Source: Deltaproteobacteria bacterium RIFCSPHIGHO2_01_FULL_43_49 (GTDB lineage: Bacteria; UBA10199; SPLOWO2-01-44-7). From it: a DNA stretch of 64,000 nt. The stretch is from the NCBI GenBank assembly GCA_001798075.1, contig MGRG01000008.1, positions 310,001 through 374,000 of the forward strand, written 5' to 3'. The position numbers and the translations under genes are program-made. Of the stretch, positions 1 to 7,739 are shown piece after piece; positions within the stretch are counted from its first letter, which is position 1, and each line of letters starts with the position of its first letter. The notes beneath the pieces are model-generated. The model saw only the letters and a program-made list of their open reading frames with translations, was not told where the DNA came from and searched no databases.

Positions 1-1
1 T

Positions 2-727
2 CAGTATGATTGGTTGGTACATGGGTTTGGTCTAAAAGATATAACGATTGAAGATTATCTCAAGGCTTTGAAGTTGCCACAGGTGGTTATTCCAAAAACG
101 CATCAGCCCCATGGAAATAAGGTGCATCTGTTGCGATCAGATGCAAAAGTCCATGGTCCTGGCCCCAAAGGGGACCCTTCGGGTTCCACAGTCCATAGTC
201 CCCTCTTGGAAGGAGATGCTTTCGTAACGGATCAGGCAAGCGTAGTTTGTTGGGTCCGAACCGCCGATTGTCTTCCGATTTTGATTGTCGATATCAAAAA
301 GAAAGTTGTAGGAGCGGTGCATGCCGGTTGGCGGGGGACGGCGGCCAAAATTATTTTAGAGACTTTGAAGACTTTTCAAAATCACTTTAAAAGCAGCGTT
401 GCCGACTTGAGGGTGGCTTTGGGGCCTGCCATTTGCGGGCGTTGCTACCAAGTTGGGATGGATGTGGCTCACGCTTTTGAAAAGGCCGGTTTGTTTCCAG
501 CACCTTGGATTGAGGAGTCCAGTCGCGGCCGTTGGCATTTGGATATTGCCTATGCCAACCTTCATCTGCTAGAGGAGGCGGGCCTTCGCCGAGAACAAAT
601 TTACACTTCGCTAGCCTGCACGGCATGTGATTTGGAGAAATTTCGCTCGTTTCGGAAAGAGGGGGGTAAAAAGGGAGAGCAGGTCAACTTTGTTTTAATA
701 AGACCCGAGACTAAGAATGAAGATTAA
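2..727 (+). CDS. pgeF: PgeF/YfiH-family multicopper-type polyphenol oxidase / purine nucleoside phosphorylase (5' truncated by window)
   Basis: The frame is open to the left edge, so the true start lies outside the window; the TTG at 14 is not a convincing start because the protein already reads into the family's 'HGFG' region there. Family marks are the 'THQPHGNKVH' His segment, 'TADCLP' with the catalytic Cys and 'AVHAGWRG' with the second His, which bind the catalytic metal in YfiH/LACC1 proteins. Members act on purine nucleosides or phenolics, and E. coli YfiH has been linked to correcting miscoupled peptidoglycan precursors. Between the His segment and the 'EGDAFVTD' strand sits an insert of about 18 residues rich in Gly/Pro that looks repeat-derived (148-203). 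The stop overlaps lysA by 11 bp, so the two are probably cotranscribed. Family call is confident; substrate is not. Confidence 0.88.
   Translation, partial: QYDWLVHGFGLKDITIEDYLKALKLPQVVIPKTHQPHGNKVHLLRSDAKVHGPGPKGDPSGSTVHSPLLEGDAFVTDQASVVCWVRTADCLPILIVDIKKKVVGAVHAGWRGTAAKIILETLKTFQNHFKSSVADLRVALGPAICGRCYQVGMDVAHAFEKAGLFPAPWIEESSRGRWHLDIAYANLHLLEEAGLRREQIYTSLACTACDLEKFRSFRKEGGKKGEQVNFVLIRPETKNED
148..203. repeat. In-frame palindromic repeat inside pgeF
   Basis: The segment opens with AGTCCATGGTCC and closes with AGTCCATAGTCCCC, with GGCCCC/GGGGAC pairing in between. It encodes the Gly/Pro-rich insert of PgeF without breaking the frame. A 15-base match (TCCACAGTCCATAGT) occurs in inverted orientation in dacB at 48985-48999; one match of that length can arise by chance in 64 kb, so family membership is tentative. 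Confidence 0.45.
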
Positions 728-1970
728 AGATTCAAAAATATACTTTGAGGATGTGGCGGCTGAAGAATTGGCCAAAACATATGGTACACCGTTGTATGTC
801 TATGAAGCCAATCGGATTCGAGACAATTATCGTCGATTACAAAAAGCTTTTCAAACGCGTTGGCCCCAATTTAAAATTTATTATGCCGTTAAATCGAACA
901 CCAACCCTGCAATCATTCGCTTGCTGATGGAGGAAGGGGCTGGATGTGATTGCGCCAGCGCCAATGAGATTCGCCTCGCCACAAAATTGGGCGCCAAGGG
1001 AGAAGAGATTCTCTTTTCTGGAAATAATTTGAACGAAGAAGATTTTGCGGAAGGAGCAAAGGCAAAAGCCCTTTTTAATTTGGATGATTTAAGCCTTTTG
1101 GATCGTTTGTTGAAACATGGAAAGCCAGAGGTCCTTAGTTTTAGAGTCAATCCCGCCATTGGCAAAAGCAATGTTCATGACTCTGATGTGATGGCCGGCA
1201 AACAGGCCAAGTTTGGGATTCCGTGGGAAAAAGCGGAAGAGGCTTATGCCAAGGCGGTTGATGCAGGCATCAAACGTTTTGGGGTGCATATGATGACCGG
1301 CTCGTGTGTGACCGAGCCAGACTATTTTGCAGAGATCACAACAAAGTTGCTCGATTGCGTCGGACCCATCGCCAAAAGTTTAAACATAAAATTTGAGTTC
1401 ATTGATATCGGCGGTGGATTTGGAATTCCTTATACTCCGGATGAAAAACCTCTCGATATTGAAAAGACGGCCACTTTAGTGACAAAAGTTTTTAAAGAAA
1501 AAGTGGCTCAATATCAATTGGGAGAACCTCAGCTGGTGGTAGAACCAGGCCGTTATCTTGTGGGCGATGCGGGGTTTGTGATCGGCCGAGTGCATGCGAT
1601 CAAAGAGAGTTACAAAAAATTTGTGGGGACCGATATCGGAATGAATATTTTGGCGCGCCCCGTTTTGTATGGAGCTTATCATGGGATTTTTGTAGATAAA
1701 AAATCCGAAGCACGAAATCCGAAATCCGAAATTGTTACGATAACGGGGCAAGCGTGTGAAAACGCTGATGCGTGGGCTAAAGATCGAGAGCTCCCTAAAA
1801 TAGAAGTTGGCGATCTAATTGTCGTCGAAAACGCCGGCGCGTATGGCTATGTGATGAGCTATCCTTATAATGGGCGTCTACGAGCAGCTGAAGTCCTCGT
1901 TGATCAGGGCAAACACAAACTGATCCGCCGCCGCGAAACCTTCGAAGATTGGTTGGGTCTCACGATATGA
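717..1970 (+). CDS. lysA: Diaminopimelate decarboxylase
   Basis: 417 residues, the usual LysA length. It decarboxylates meso-diaminopimelate to lysine with PLP in the cytoplasm, the last step of lysine synthesis, and sets the DAP pool for peptidoglycan. The PLP lysine lies in 'YAVKSNTNP' near residue 60; the glycine-rich phosphate-binding loop is 'DIGGGFGIP'; 'EPGRYLV' and the C-terminal 'AGAYGYVMSYPYNGR' are fold-III decarboxylase motifs. The active-site Cys/Glu segment reads 'GQACENAD' instead of the common GPxCES. A short insert 'KKSEARNPKSEI' before that segment is encoded by an AT-rich dispersed repeat (1700-1733). The ATG overlaps the pgeF stop by 11 bp and the gene ends in an ATGA overlap with the next gene. 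Confidence 0.93.
   Translation: MKIKDSKIYFEDVAAEELAKTYGTPLYVYEANRIRDNYRRLQKAFQTRWPQFKIYYAVKSNTNPAIIRLLMEEGAGCDCASANEIRLATKLGAKGEEILFSGNNLNEEDFAEGAKAKALFNLDDLSLLDRLLKHGKPEVLSFRVNPAIGKSNVHDSDVMAGKQAKFGIPWEKAEEAYAKAVDAGIKRFGVHMMTGSCVTEPDYFAEITTKLLDCVGPIAKSLNIKFEFIDIGGGFGIPYTPDEKPLDIEKTATLVTKVFKEKVAQYQLGEPQLVVEPGRYLVGDAGFVIGRVHAIKESYKKFVGTDIGMNILARPVLYGAYHGIFVDKKSEARNPKSEIVTITGQACENADAWAKDRELPKIEVGDLIVVENAGAYGYVMSYPYNGRLRAAEVLVDQGKHKLIRRRETFEDWLGLTI
1700..1733. repeat. In-frame 'aaatccgaa' repeat inside lysA
   Basis: Tandem-like AAATCCGAAGCACGAAATCC sequence followed by further AAATCCGAAATT. It encodes 'KSEARNPKSEI' and keeps the lysA frame. It resembles the AT-rich repeats at 5789-5888 and 45851-45949, which share the 'aaatcc/gaaatt' words. 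Confidence 0.6.
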
Positions 1971-2545
1971 AACAATCCACTTCAACTGATTTTCCAACAC
2001 TTTGGAAGGTGATCGATAGGCTGGATCAGGCCTCTATTCTCTACATGTTAACAGGATCCATGGCCCTCAATGTTTATGGCCATGCGCGGGCTACGAATGA
2101 CATGGATATTGTTGTCCAAATCAGTGATCAAAATGTTCAAAAACTCTTTCGTTTGTTTGAAAAAGATTTCTACGTGAGTCAGGAAGCCATCAAAGAAGCG
2201 GTGGCAAACGAAAGTTTATTTAACATTATCGACAATGAAACCGTTTTTAAGGTGGATCTTATAGTTGCCAAGAAAGATAGTTTTTCAAAGCAACAATTTG
2301 ACCGAAGACGCGAAATCAAAATAGGGAATCGAACAATTTTTGTCATTTCCCCTGAAGATCTGATTCTTTCCAAGTTGGAATGGTCGCAAGAGAGCTTGTC
2401 AGAAATACAGGAAAATGATATTAAAAATATCATGCGCGTGCTCGATAAGGGCTTGGATAAAAAATATTTGGAGACATGGGCTAGCGCCCGGGGTTTTAAA
2501 GAGAGATTAAAGAAAATTTATGATGCGGTCGGATACCAGTCCTGA
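1967..2545 (+). CDS. Nucleotidyltransferase-fold protein (MNT/AbiEii/DUF6036-like)
   Basis: 192 residues from the ATG that overlaps the lysA stop as ATGA; an upstream TTG at 1949 is less likely. The N-terminal 'GSMALNVYGHARATNDMDIVV' region (residues about 25-45) is the nucleotidyltransferase-fold signature: GS loop, an RxT step and the DxD metal-binding pair. A later acidic residue in 'VDLIV' fits the third carboxylate. 'SPEDLILSKLEWSQE' is typical of nucleotidyltransferases that act in toxin-antitoxin modules or defence. The next gene overlaps it by 26 bp and could be the partner. The nucleotide substrate and target cannot be told from sequence. It may be cotranscribed with lysA, but a function linked to lysine synthesis is not implied. 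Confidence 0.75.
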   Translation: MKQSTSTDFPTLWKVIDRLDQASILYMLTGSMALNVYGHARATNDMDIVVQISDQNVQKLFRLFEKDFYVSQEAIKEAVANESLFNIIDNETVFKVDLIVAKKDSFSKQQFDRRREIKIGNRTIFVISPEDLILSKLEWSQESLSEIQENDIKNIMRVLDKGLDKKYLETWASARGFKERLKKIYDAVGYQS

Positions 2546-2723
2546 GGTCCAGAAACACTTTGATGCGCTCTGCCGTCAATTGTCTGAGGAAGAGCGCTTT
2601 CTTAAGGGATTAGAATGGATCCGATTGAACCGCGAGTTATTATTGGCGGGTTTCCGCGCTCGCTTTCCCCATTTTTCAGAAGAACAAATTCGAAAAGAAT
2701 TAATGCGAGAGGTTTACCAATAG
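2520..2723 (+). CDS. Small charged protein, putative partner of the upstream nucleotidyltransferase
   Basis: 67 residues starting with tandem ATGs inside the 3' end of the nucleotidyltransferase gene (26-bp overlap), an arrangement typical of toxin-antitoxin pairs. The sequence is helical and charged ('EERFLKGLEWIRLNRELLLAGFRAR') with no recognised domain. Its last codons and stop fall inside a palindromic repeat (2713-2742), so the natural C-terminus may have been altered by repeat insertion. Role as antitoxin or cofactor is inference from gene order. Confidence 0.6.
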   Translation: MMRSDTSPEVQKHFDALCRQLSEEERFLKGLEWIRLNRELLLAGFRARFPHFSEEQIRKELMREVYQ

Positions 2724-2742
2724 GTAGCTACTTTTTGGTTAA
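2713..2742. repeat. GGTAG-CTACC palindromic repeat, copy 1
   Basis: Reads TACCAATAGGTAGCTACTTTTTGG; the other strand has the ACCAAAA-GTAG-CTACC-TTGGT layout shared with copies at 28997, 58563, 58599, 59552, 59585 and 61920. It supplies the stop codon of the preceding small gene. Confidence 0.75.
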
Positions 2743-2751
2743 GACAATACC

Positions 2752-2789
2752 ACCAGGTACCAGGTACCAGGTACCAGGTACCAGGTACC
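2752..2789. repeat. Heptanucleotide tandem repeat (ACCAGGT)5.4
   Basis: Five full head-to-tail copies of ACCAGGT plus three bases, all identical. Because the unit contains GGTACC it is also locally palindromic. It lies in the space between the small gene ending at 2723 and the minus-strand gene ending at 2816. Related GGTACCNGGTACC palindromes are scattered through the window. Confidence 0.9.
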
Positions 2790-2815
2790 TGATGGTAGTC
2801 TTTCCTAGTTTATGG

Positions 2816-3325
2816 CTAGTTGCGGCCATGTTCTCTCTTCGGTAGGGCTTGGGGTGAAAGAAAAAGATAAAGCCCCTGACTACAAAGCTTTACTTGGTCA
2901 AGCAGGGTAAGTGCTCCTTTTACAATCCCAAACAATTCGGATGGTGGCAATTCATCCAACATTTGAGAGAGCCCCTTCGCTTGGAAGGTTTTTTCTACCG
3001 CTTGCTTTACTTTCTCTTTTACTGCTTCCTCTGCTTTTTTAGTCTCAGTCCCCCATTTATGGGTCCATATTCCTAGCGGTCCTGGCCCAGTGGGCTTCAT
3101 TTTTCCAACCTCAATTTTTTGCTCATGTTCGATTAGTTCATACAACAAGGCGCCTTCACCAGTTAAAGTATGAGGATCGCCGGTTAATGCAGCTACTTCA
3201 GACAATTGATCTAAACTAGATGACAAAACATATGAAAAGTCCAGATCTGTATCTTTACCTAACCACTCAAGAGATATTTGTTGTGTGCTAAAGGCAGCAA
3301 CAATTGGATTTACTATTGCAGACAT
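2816..3325 (-). CDS. Hypothetical protein, 169 residues
   Basis: Start chosen at the ATG ('MSAIVNP') preceded on the minus strand by AAGGAGGAAGT, a near-perfect ribosome binding site; a longer in-frame start at 3367 lacks one. No signal peptide or membrane segment is evident. The middle contains a charged helix ('KKAEEAVKEKVKQAVEKTF') that could form a coiled coil. No recognised domain. It stands alone between repeat-rich spacers. Function unknown. Confidence 0.65.
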   Translation of the reverse strand: MSAIVNPIVAAFSTQQISLEWLGKDTDLDFSYVLSSSLDQLSEVAALTGDPHTLTGEGALLYELIEHEQKIEVGKMKPTGPGPLGIWTHKWGTETKKAEEAVKEKVKQAVEKTFQAKGLSQMLDELPPSELFGIVKGALTLLDQVKLCSQGLYLFLSPQALPKREHGRN

Positions 3326-3764
3326 ACTTCCTCCTTTTGATGGCTTTGAAAATTTTTCAAAACACATCGTTTTTTGTTAACGGTTAATCAATAAAAATTG
3401 TGTGAAAAGAATAGTGTTAGTGGTCAAGTTTTAGGCTTGACCACGACGGAAGCGGGCAAGGGAAGAGATAAAAGACGGCAAAGCCACGTCTTTTGATAGT
3501 TTAAAAGGCATCTTGAATTTAGAAATTTGGGTGACCATCATTTCCTTCTTTAATACTTTTGAGAAAATTGTCAATACTTTTTTGCAAAAGCGGTAATTCG
3601 AAGTGCCCTGCTAAAAATGCTTAAACAAATGATTGGAGCGGAGGGGTGGCCCGGAGTGTTTGTTGTGGGGTTTAGTTAGGGGCCCCCACAAAAATACGGA
3701 GGGACAGGACCCCGAAGCTCCACTCGACTTTTTCAAACATTTTTCACAAAGGCCGGAGAAGGGT
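3326..3764. other. Intergenic stretch with hairpin and 89-bp repeat
   Basis: No coding region is supported here. The stretch holds a perfect 9-bp-stem hairpin at 3420-3444 (GTGGTCAAG/CTTGACCAC, 7-base loop) without a T-run, and the 89-bp dispersed repeat at 3633-3721. Promoters for the minus-strand gene starting at 3325 should lie in the first ~80 bases but none is clear. Confidence 0.6.
3633..3721 (+). repeat. 89-bp dispersed repeat, copy A
   Basis: Starts TTGGAGCGGAGGGGTGGCCC and ends GACCCCGAAGCTCC. The copy at 28880-28968 is in the opposite orientation and differs at only three positions across 89 bases. The ends GGAGC/GCTCC are inverted, and an internal GGGGCCCCC adds symmetry. Confidence 0.9.
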
Positions 3765-4313
3765 TTATTCGAACGGCATGATTTGATCGCGTTCAGGAAG
3801 AGGTAAGGTTGGTGTCGCTGTTGCCTCCATTGTATCGCTGCCTTGAGGAACGCGGATTACTTTAATCTCTCCCTGACGATTTTCGGGTCTATCTAAATCC
3901 ATTGGGCCACCATCTGTATAAGGATCGGTGCGCGGGGGAGTTAATTCCATGCGAACCACTTTTTTTACTTTTCTCGGTTTTTCCGTTGCTACAGGTTTTG
4001 CAGTTACTTTTGGTGTTTCTGAAACAGTCTTTTTCGGTTCTGCTACTGGCTCCGTTTCCTGTGTCGTCGGCATAGTAACCGTTGCCGATTCAGCCAGCGG
4101 TTGTTCACTTTCATGATCTTCTAAAACAATCTGGTTTTCTTCAGCCTCTGGCGGAGGCGTTTTGCTAAGCCATTTTTCAGAGAGTTGTTGTGCACCAACA
4201 ATCAATCCAAACAACAAAGTCAGTGTGAGCATGTTCATCCAAAGCGATGGGGTCTTAGTCGGTTTGGGGTTGATCAAAGTGATTTCCGTTTTTTCTTCTT
4301 TTCCTTGTGGCAT
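3765..4313 (-). CDS. Single-pass membrane protein with Pro/Glu-rich tail
   Basis: 182 residues from the ATG ('MPQGKEEK') that has GGAGGGGG upstream on the minus strand; a GTG 15 bases earlier overlaps that site and is less likely. A short basic N-terminus is followed by one membrane helix around residues 28-45 ('MNMLTLTLLFGLIVGA') and a long hydrophilic region rich in Pro, Glu, Thr and Lys. This layout resembles TonB- or TolA-like periplasmic spacers, but no family domain is seen and no ExbB/ExbD genes are nearby. Function unknown. Confidence 0.65.
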   Translation of the reverse strand: MPQGKEEKTEITLINPKPTKTPSLWMNMLTLTLLFGLIVGAQQLSEKWLSKTPPPEAEENQIVLEDHESEQPLAESATVTMPTTQETEPVAEPKKTVSETPKVTAKPVATEKPRKVKKVVRMELTPPRTDPYTDGGPMDLDRPENRQGEIKVIRVPQGSDTMEATATPTLPLPERDQIMPFE

Positions 4314-4418
4314 GGTTTCCCCCTCCACCTAACTTATCGTTTGAATTGAAAAAAGGTTGCTAAGTTTTTCAACTTCGCTATAACTCTCCCCCAATGCCCT
4401 GACAAGGAGGTTTTGTAA

Positions 4419-5804
4419 GTGTTTGAAATTACATCAATTATTTTGGCTGCTGGGGAAGGAAAAAGAATGAAATCGGCCCTTCCCAAAGTGCTCCACCCCG
4501 TGTGCGGAAGGCCAGCCATTGATTATAGTGTGCAGCTTGCGCAGAAACTTGGGTCAAAGAAAATTCTAACTGTCGTGTCAAAACTCAAAAGCGATTTAGT
4601 CCTTCAGCATTTGAAAAATTTTAAGGATCTTAAAATTGTTTTTCAGTCTTCTCCCATGGGAACAGGTCACGCGGTTCAATCCTGCGTCACTTCTTTAAAC
4701 GGCTCCAAAGGGTATGTCTTAATTTTGTATGGGGATGTTCCCCTCATTCAAGAAAAAACTTTGAAACAGTTTTTAAATCTGGTTAGTTTGGAAAAAGCGA
4801 CACTCGGTTTGATTACGACGGTCACACAAGAACCACAGGGTTATGGCCGGATTGTGAGAGATTCTTCCGCAAAAGTTTTGCGTATCGTAGAGGAGAAAGA
4901 AGCTTCACAAACAGAAAAGCAGATTCAGGAAATTAATACCGGTATTTACGCGGTCAAAACAGACTGGCTCTTGCAGACGCTGAAAAAGCTAAAGCCACAT
5001 CCGGTCAGTGGTGAATACTATTTGACCGACATCGTGGAAGCGGCTATTCAAAACAGAGAGCCAATGGTCAGCATGACCTGTAATGGCCTGGGGGAATTTT
5101 TGGGAATCAACACGAGAAAGCAGTTAAGTGAGGCAATTGAACTCATGAAAGATCGTTTGATTGAAAAATGGATGACTGAGGGAGTAACGTTCATCGACCC
5201 ACGGCATGTTTACATCGATTCGGATGTGACGATTGGTCAAGAGTGTGTGATTCACCCCCAGGTTTATCTGCAGGGTAAAACCGAAATCGGAAAAAATTGT
5301 GTGATTGAGTGTGGTGCGGTTTTAAAAGATATGGTTGTGGGCGACAATGTTCATATCAAACCTTATTGTGTGTTGGAAGAAAGTATCATTGAGTCTGAAG
5401 CTCAAATTGGCCCCTTTGCAAGGTTGAGACCTGGTTCTCAGGTTGGCAAAAAAGCCAGAGTTGGAAATTTTGTGGAGCTGAAAAAAACAAAATTGGGTGC
5501 CGGGGCCAAAGCCAATCACTTGAGCTATTTGGGAGATGCAGACATTGGTGCAGAAACGAATGTCGGTTGCGGCACAATTACTTGTAACTATGATGGTGTC
5601 AAAAAACATCCAACAAAAATTGGCAAAAAAGTTTTTGTAGGGAGTGATGTGCAATTTGTAGCTCCGGTGAAAGTGGGGGATGGGGCCTATATTGGCGCTG
5701 GGTCTACCATTACAGAGGATGTCCCTTCCGGTGCTTTGGCGATTGCCAGGCAGCGGCAGGTGAATAAGAAAGGTTGGGCCAAAAAGAAAAATTCTAAATC
5801 CTAA
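4419..5804 (+). CDS. glmU: Bifunctional GlmU: glucosamine-1-P acetyltransferase / GlcNAc-1-P uridylyltransferase
   Basis: 461 residues from a GTG preceded by AAGGAGG. GlmU makes UDP-GlcNAc for peptidoglycan and LPS. The N-terminal uridylyltransferase carries 'LAAGEGKRMKSALPKVLHP' (residues 8-26) and 'YGDVPL'; the C-terminal left-handed beta-helix has hexapeptide repeats and the acetyltransferase motifs 'RPGSQVG..ARVGNFVELKK', 'NHLSYLGDADIG', 'GCGTITCNYDG' and 'FVGSDVQFVAPV'. Length is normal. The last residues ('KKKNSKS') are encoded by the start of the AT-rich repeat that separates glmU from glmS, suggesting that the repeat changed the C-terminus. It is followed by glmS on the same strand, so the two UDP-GlcNAc pathway enzymes probably form one unit. 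Confidence 0.95.
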   Translation: MFEITSIILAAGEGKRMKSALPKVLHPVCGRPAIDYSVQLAQKLGSKKILTVVSKLKSDLVLQHLKNFKDLKIVFQSSPMGTGHAVQSCVTSLNGSKGYVLILYGDVPLIQEKTLKQFLNLVSLEKATLGLITTVTQEPQGYGRIVRDSSAKVLRIVEEKEASQTEKQIQEINTGIYAVKTDWLLQTLKKLKPHPVSGEYYLTDIVEAAIQNREPMVSMTCNGLGEFLGINTRKQLSEAIELMKDRLIEKWMTEGVTFIDPRHVYIDSDVTIGQECVIHPQVYLQGKTEIGKNCVIECGAVLKDMVVGDNVHIKPYCVLEESIIESEAQIGPFARLRPGSQVGKKARVGNFVELKKTKLGAGAKANHLSYLGDADIGAETNVGCGTITCNYDGVKKHPTKIGKKVFVGSDVQFVAPVKVGDGAYIGAGSTITEDVPSGALAIARQRQVNKKGWAKKKNSKS

Positions 5805-5888
5805 ATCCGAAATTCTAGACAAATCCTAATGACCTAAATCACAATGTTCCAAATGTTTAGAATTTAGAAATTAGTGCTTAGAATTTGG
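5789..5888. repeat. AT-rich 'attctaaatcc' repeat between glmU and glmS
   Basis: About 100 bases built of words such as AAATTCTAAATCCTAAATCC and AATTTAGAA, with the left and right halves partly inverted. A second copy with the same order of words is at 45851-45949, again in a gene junction; a shorter relative lies in lysA at 1700-1733. It reaches to within about ten bases of the glmS start, so the glmS ribosome binding site (TTGGAG) sits on its right edge. No glmS ribozyme core was recognised here. Confidence 0.8.
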
Positions 5889-5896
5889 AGTTAATT

Positions 5897-7729
5897 ATGT
5901 GTGGAATTATCGGTTACATAGGCCATCGTGAGGCGACTGATGTTTTGATTGATGGACTCAAGCGCTTGGAATATCGCGGCTATGATTCAGCGGGGATTGC
6001 CGTTTTGAATGGTCGTGGCATCGAGATGGAAAGGGCCGAAGGGAAACTTGCAGCGCTGCAGGCAAAAATCAAAAAATCGAAGCCCCATGGAAAGATTGGG
6101 ATAGGACATACCCGTTGGGCTACTCATGGTGTACCTTCAGAGCGAAACGCCCATCCCCACCGTGTTGGCGATGTGGTGGTGGTTCACAACGGCATCATTG
6201 AAAATCATGCGGAATTGCGAAAACAGCTAATCAAAAAAGGTTGTCAGTTCAGATCAGAGACCGACACCGAAATTTTCTGCCATCTCATCCACTCAGAGCT
6301 CAAAAAAACCGATGATGTAGGAAAATCGATCCAAAAAGCCCTAGAGAAGGTTCGTGGCTCGTATTCATTAGTTGTTTTATATGGCAAGGAACCCGGGAAG
6401 CTTTATTTGGCAAAGCTCGGTTCGCCACTCGTTGTTGGGCTTGGCAAAAAAGAAAATCTCGTTGCCTCCGACATTCCAGCCCTGCTTTCTTATACCCGCA
6501 ATGTCGTTCCGCTAGAAGATGGCGAATTAGCCCTTCTCACAAAAAATTCTTTTAAAATTTTGAATGGAAATGGAAAATCTCTCTCAAAAAGGGTCAACCA
6601 TATTACCTGGACACCCCTCATGGCGGAGAAGGGTGGGTTCAAACATTTTATGCTCAAAGAAATTTATGAGCAGCCTCGCGTTGTGGAAGAGACGTTGATG
6701 GGGAGAATCCAGCCAGACAGTGGTCGTTTGATCCTGGAAGGTGTCAATAAGCTATTTGGCAAAAAAGGTTTTCCATTTAAACAAATTGCAATCATTGCCT
6801 GTGGAACCTCCTGGCATGCAGGTCTTGTCGGAAAATATTGGATTGAAAAATTGGCTCGCGTTCCTGTTAGTGTGAATTTGGCTTCGGAATTTCGCTATGC
6901 CGATCCGATGATTGGGCGTGATACGTTGGTGATTCCCATTTCTCAATCGGGAGAAACAGCAGATACATTAGCGGCAACTCATCTGGCCAAATCCAAAAAG
7001 GCCAAAGTGTTGGCGATCTGTAATGTGTTGGGAAGTTCTCTTGCCAGAACCAGTGATGCCACACTCTACACCCATGCTGGCCCAGAGATTGGAGTCGCTT
7101 CCACAAAGGCTTTTGTCGCACAGCTTACCGTTTTATATCTCATCACTTTGGAATTGGCCAAACGTCAGGGCAAACTCTCCAAAGAGGCGTTGATCACTCA
7201 ATTGACAGAGATCAGAAAAATTCCTCAGCATTTGACTAAACTTTTGAAGAGTGCAGCACACATTAAAGAAATTGCTGAAAGCTTGGTGAATGCCTCTCAC
7301 TTTTTATTCATCGCACGCGGTCCTCATTTTCCAGTGGCCCTTGAAGGGGCGTTAAAACTCAAAGAAATTTCTTATGTCCATGCGGAAGGGTTTGCTGCCG
7401 GCGAACTCAAACATGGCCCCATTGCTTTAATTGATGAAGGAGTGCCGGTTGTGGCCTTGGTCCCCAAGAATGAAACTTACGAAAAAATCTTGAGCAACAT
7501 CGAAGAAGTAAAGGCAAGAGGGGCCCATGTGATTGCCATTGGGGATGCCACCGACCGTGATCTTTCAGAAAAAGTAGATGATTTTATCGCCATTCCCAAA
7601 ACAGATTATTTACTCACGCCTCTGCTCTACGCCGTTCCGTTGCAGTTGTTTGCCTATTATATCGCCGATCACAAAGGAACCGACGTTGACCAGCCGAGAA
7701 ATCTGGCGAAAAGTGTCACGGTAGAGTAA
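5897..7729 (+). CDS. glmS: Glutamine-fructose-6-phosphate aminotransferase (isomerizing)
   Basis: 610 residues. The start is fixed by the catalytic Cys directly after Met ('MCGIIGYIG'); upstream in-frame codons are therefore excluded. The enzyme transfers glutamine amide nitrogen to fructose-6-P, first step of amino-sugar synthesis. The N-terminal Ntn glutaminase shows 'GHTRWATHG' and 'HNGIIENH'; two SIS isomerase domains follow, with 'CGTSWHAG', 'SQSGETADT' and 'ACGT'-type loops, then 'GELKHGPIAL'. The C-terminus 'DVDQPRNLAKSVTVE' is the canonical end. The last ~80 codons exist again at 8498-8743 with many synonymous changes and one amino acid change, so the 3' end here may have come from an integrated element. 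Confidence 0.96.
   Translation: MCGIIGYIGHREATDVLIDGLKRLEYRGYDSAGIAVLNGRGIEMERAEGKLAALQAKIKKSKPHGKIGIGHTRWATHGVPSERNAHPHRVGDVVVVHNGIIENHAELRKQLIKKGCQFRSETDTEIFCHLIHSELKKTDDVGKSIQKALEKVRGSYSLVVLYGKEPGKLYLAKLGSPLVVGLGKKENLVASDIPALLSYTRNVVPLEDGELALLTKNSFKILNGNGKSLSKRVNHITWTPLMAEKGGFKHFMLKEIYEQPRVVEETLMGRIQPDSGRLILEGVNKLFGKKGFPFKQIAIIACGTSWHAGLVGKYWIEKLARVPVSVNLASEFRYADPMIGRDTLVIPISQSGETADTLAATHLAKSKKAKVLAICNVLGSSLARTSDATLYTHAGPEIGVASTKAFVAQLTVLYLITLELAKRQGKLSKEALITQLTEIRKIPQHLTKLLKSAAHIKEIAESLVNASHFLFIARGPHFPVALEGALKLKEISYVHAEGFAAGELKHGPIALIDEGVPVVALVPKNETYEKILSNIEEVKARGAHVIAIGDATDRDLSEKVDDFIAIPKTDYLLTPLLYAVPLQLFAYYIADHKGTDVDQPRNLAKSVTVE
7484..7506 (+). repeat. 23-bp direct repeat at the boundary of the glmS 3' duplication (left copy)
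   Basis: AAAATCTTGAGCAACATCGAAGA lies in codons for 'KILSNIEE' of glmS. The identical 23 bases recur at 8498-8520, where the second glmS 3' end begins. The two define a unit of about 1014 bp and are candidates for an integration core site. (Sequence given split: AAAATCTTGAGC and AACATCGAAGA.). Confidence 0.75.
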
Positions 7730-7739
7730 AACTAAATAC

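Noticed and set aside
2752-2789. CRISPR array
   Set aside because: Units are 7 bp with no spacers; no cas genes in the window. The same holds for the octamer arrays at 52506-52629.
5805-5896. Possible glmS ribozyme/riboswitch upstream of glmS
   Set aside because: The whole 90-base leader is an AT-rich dispersed repeat; no conserved ribozyme core could be recognised.
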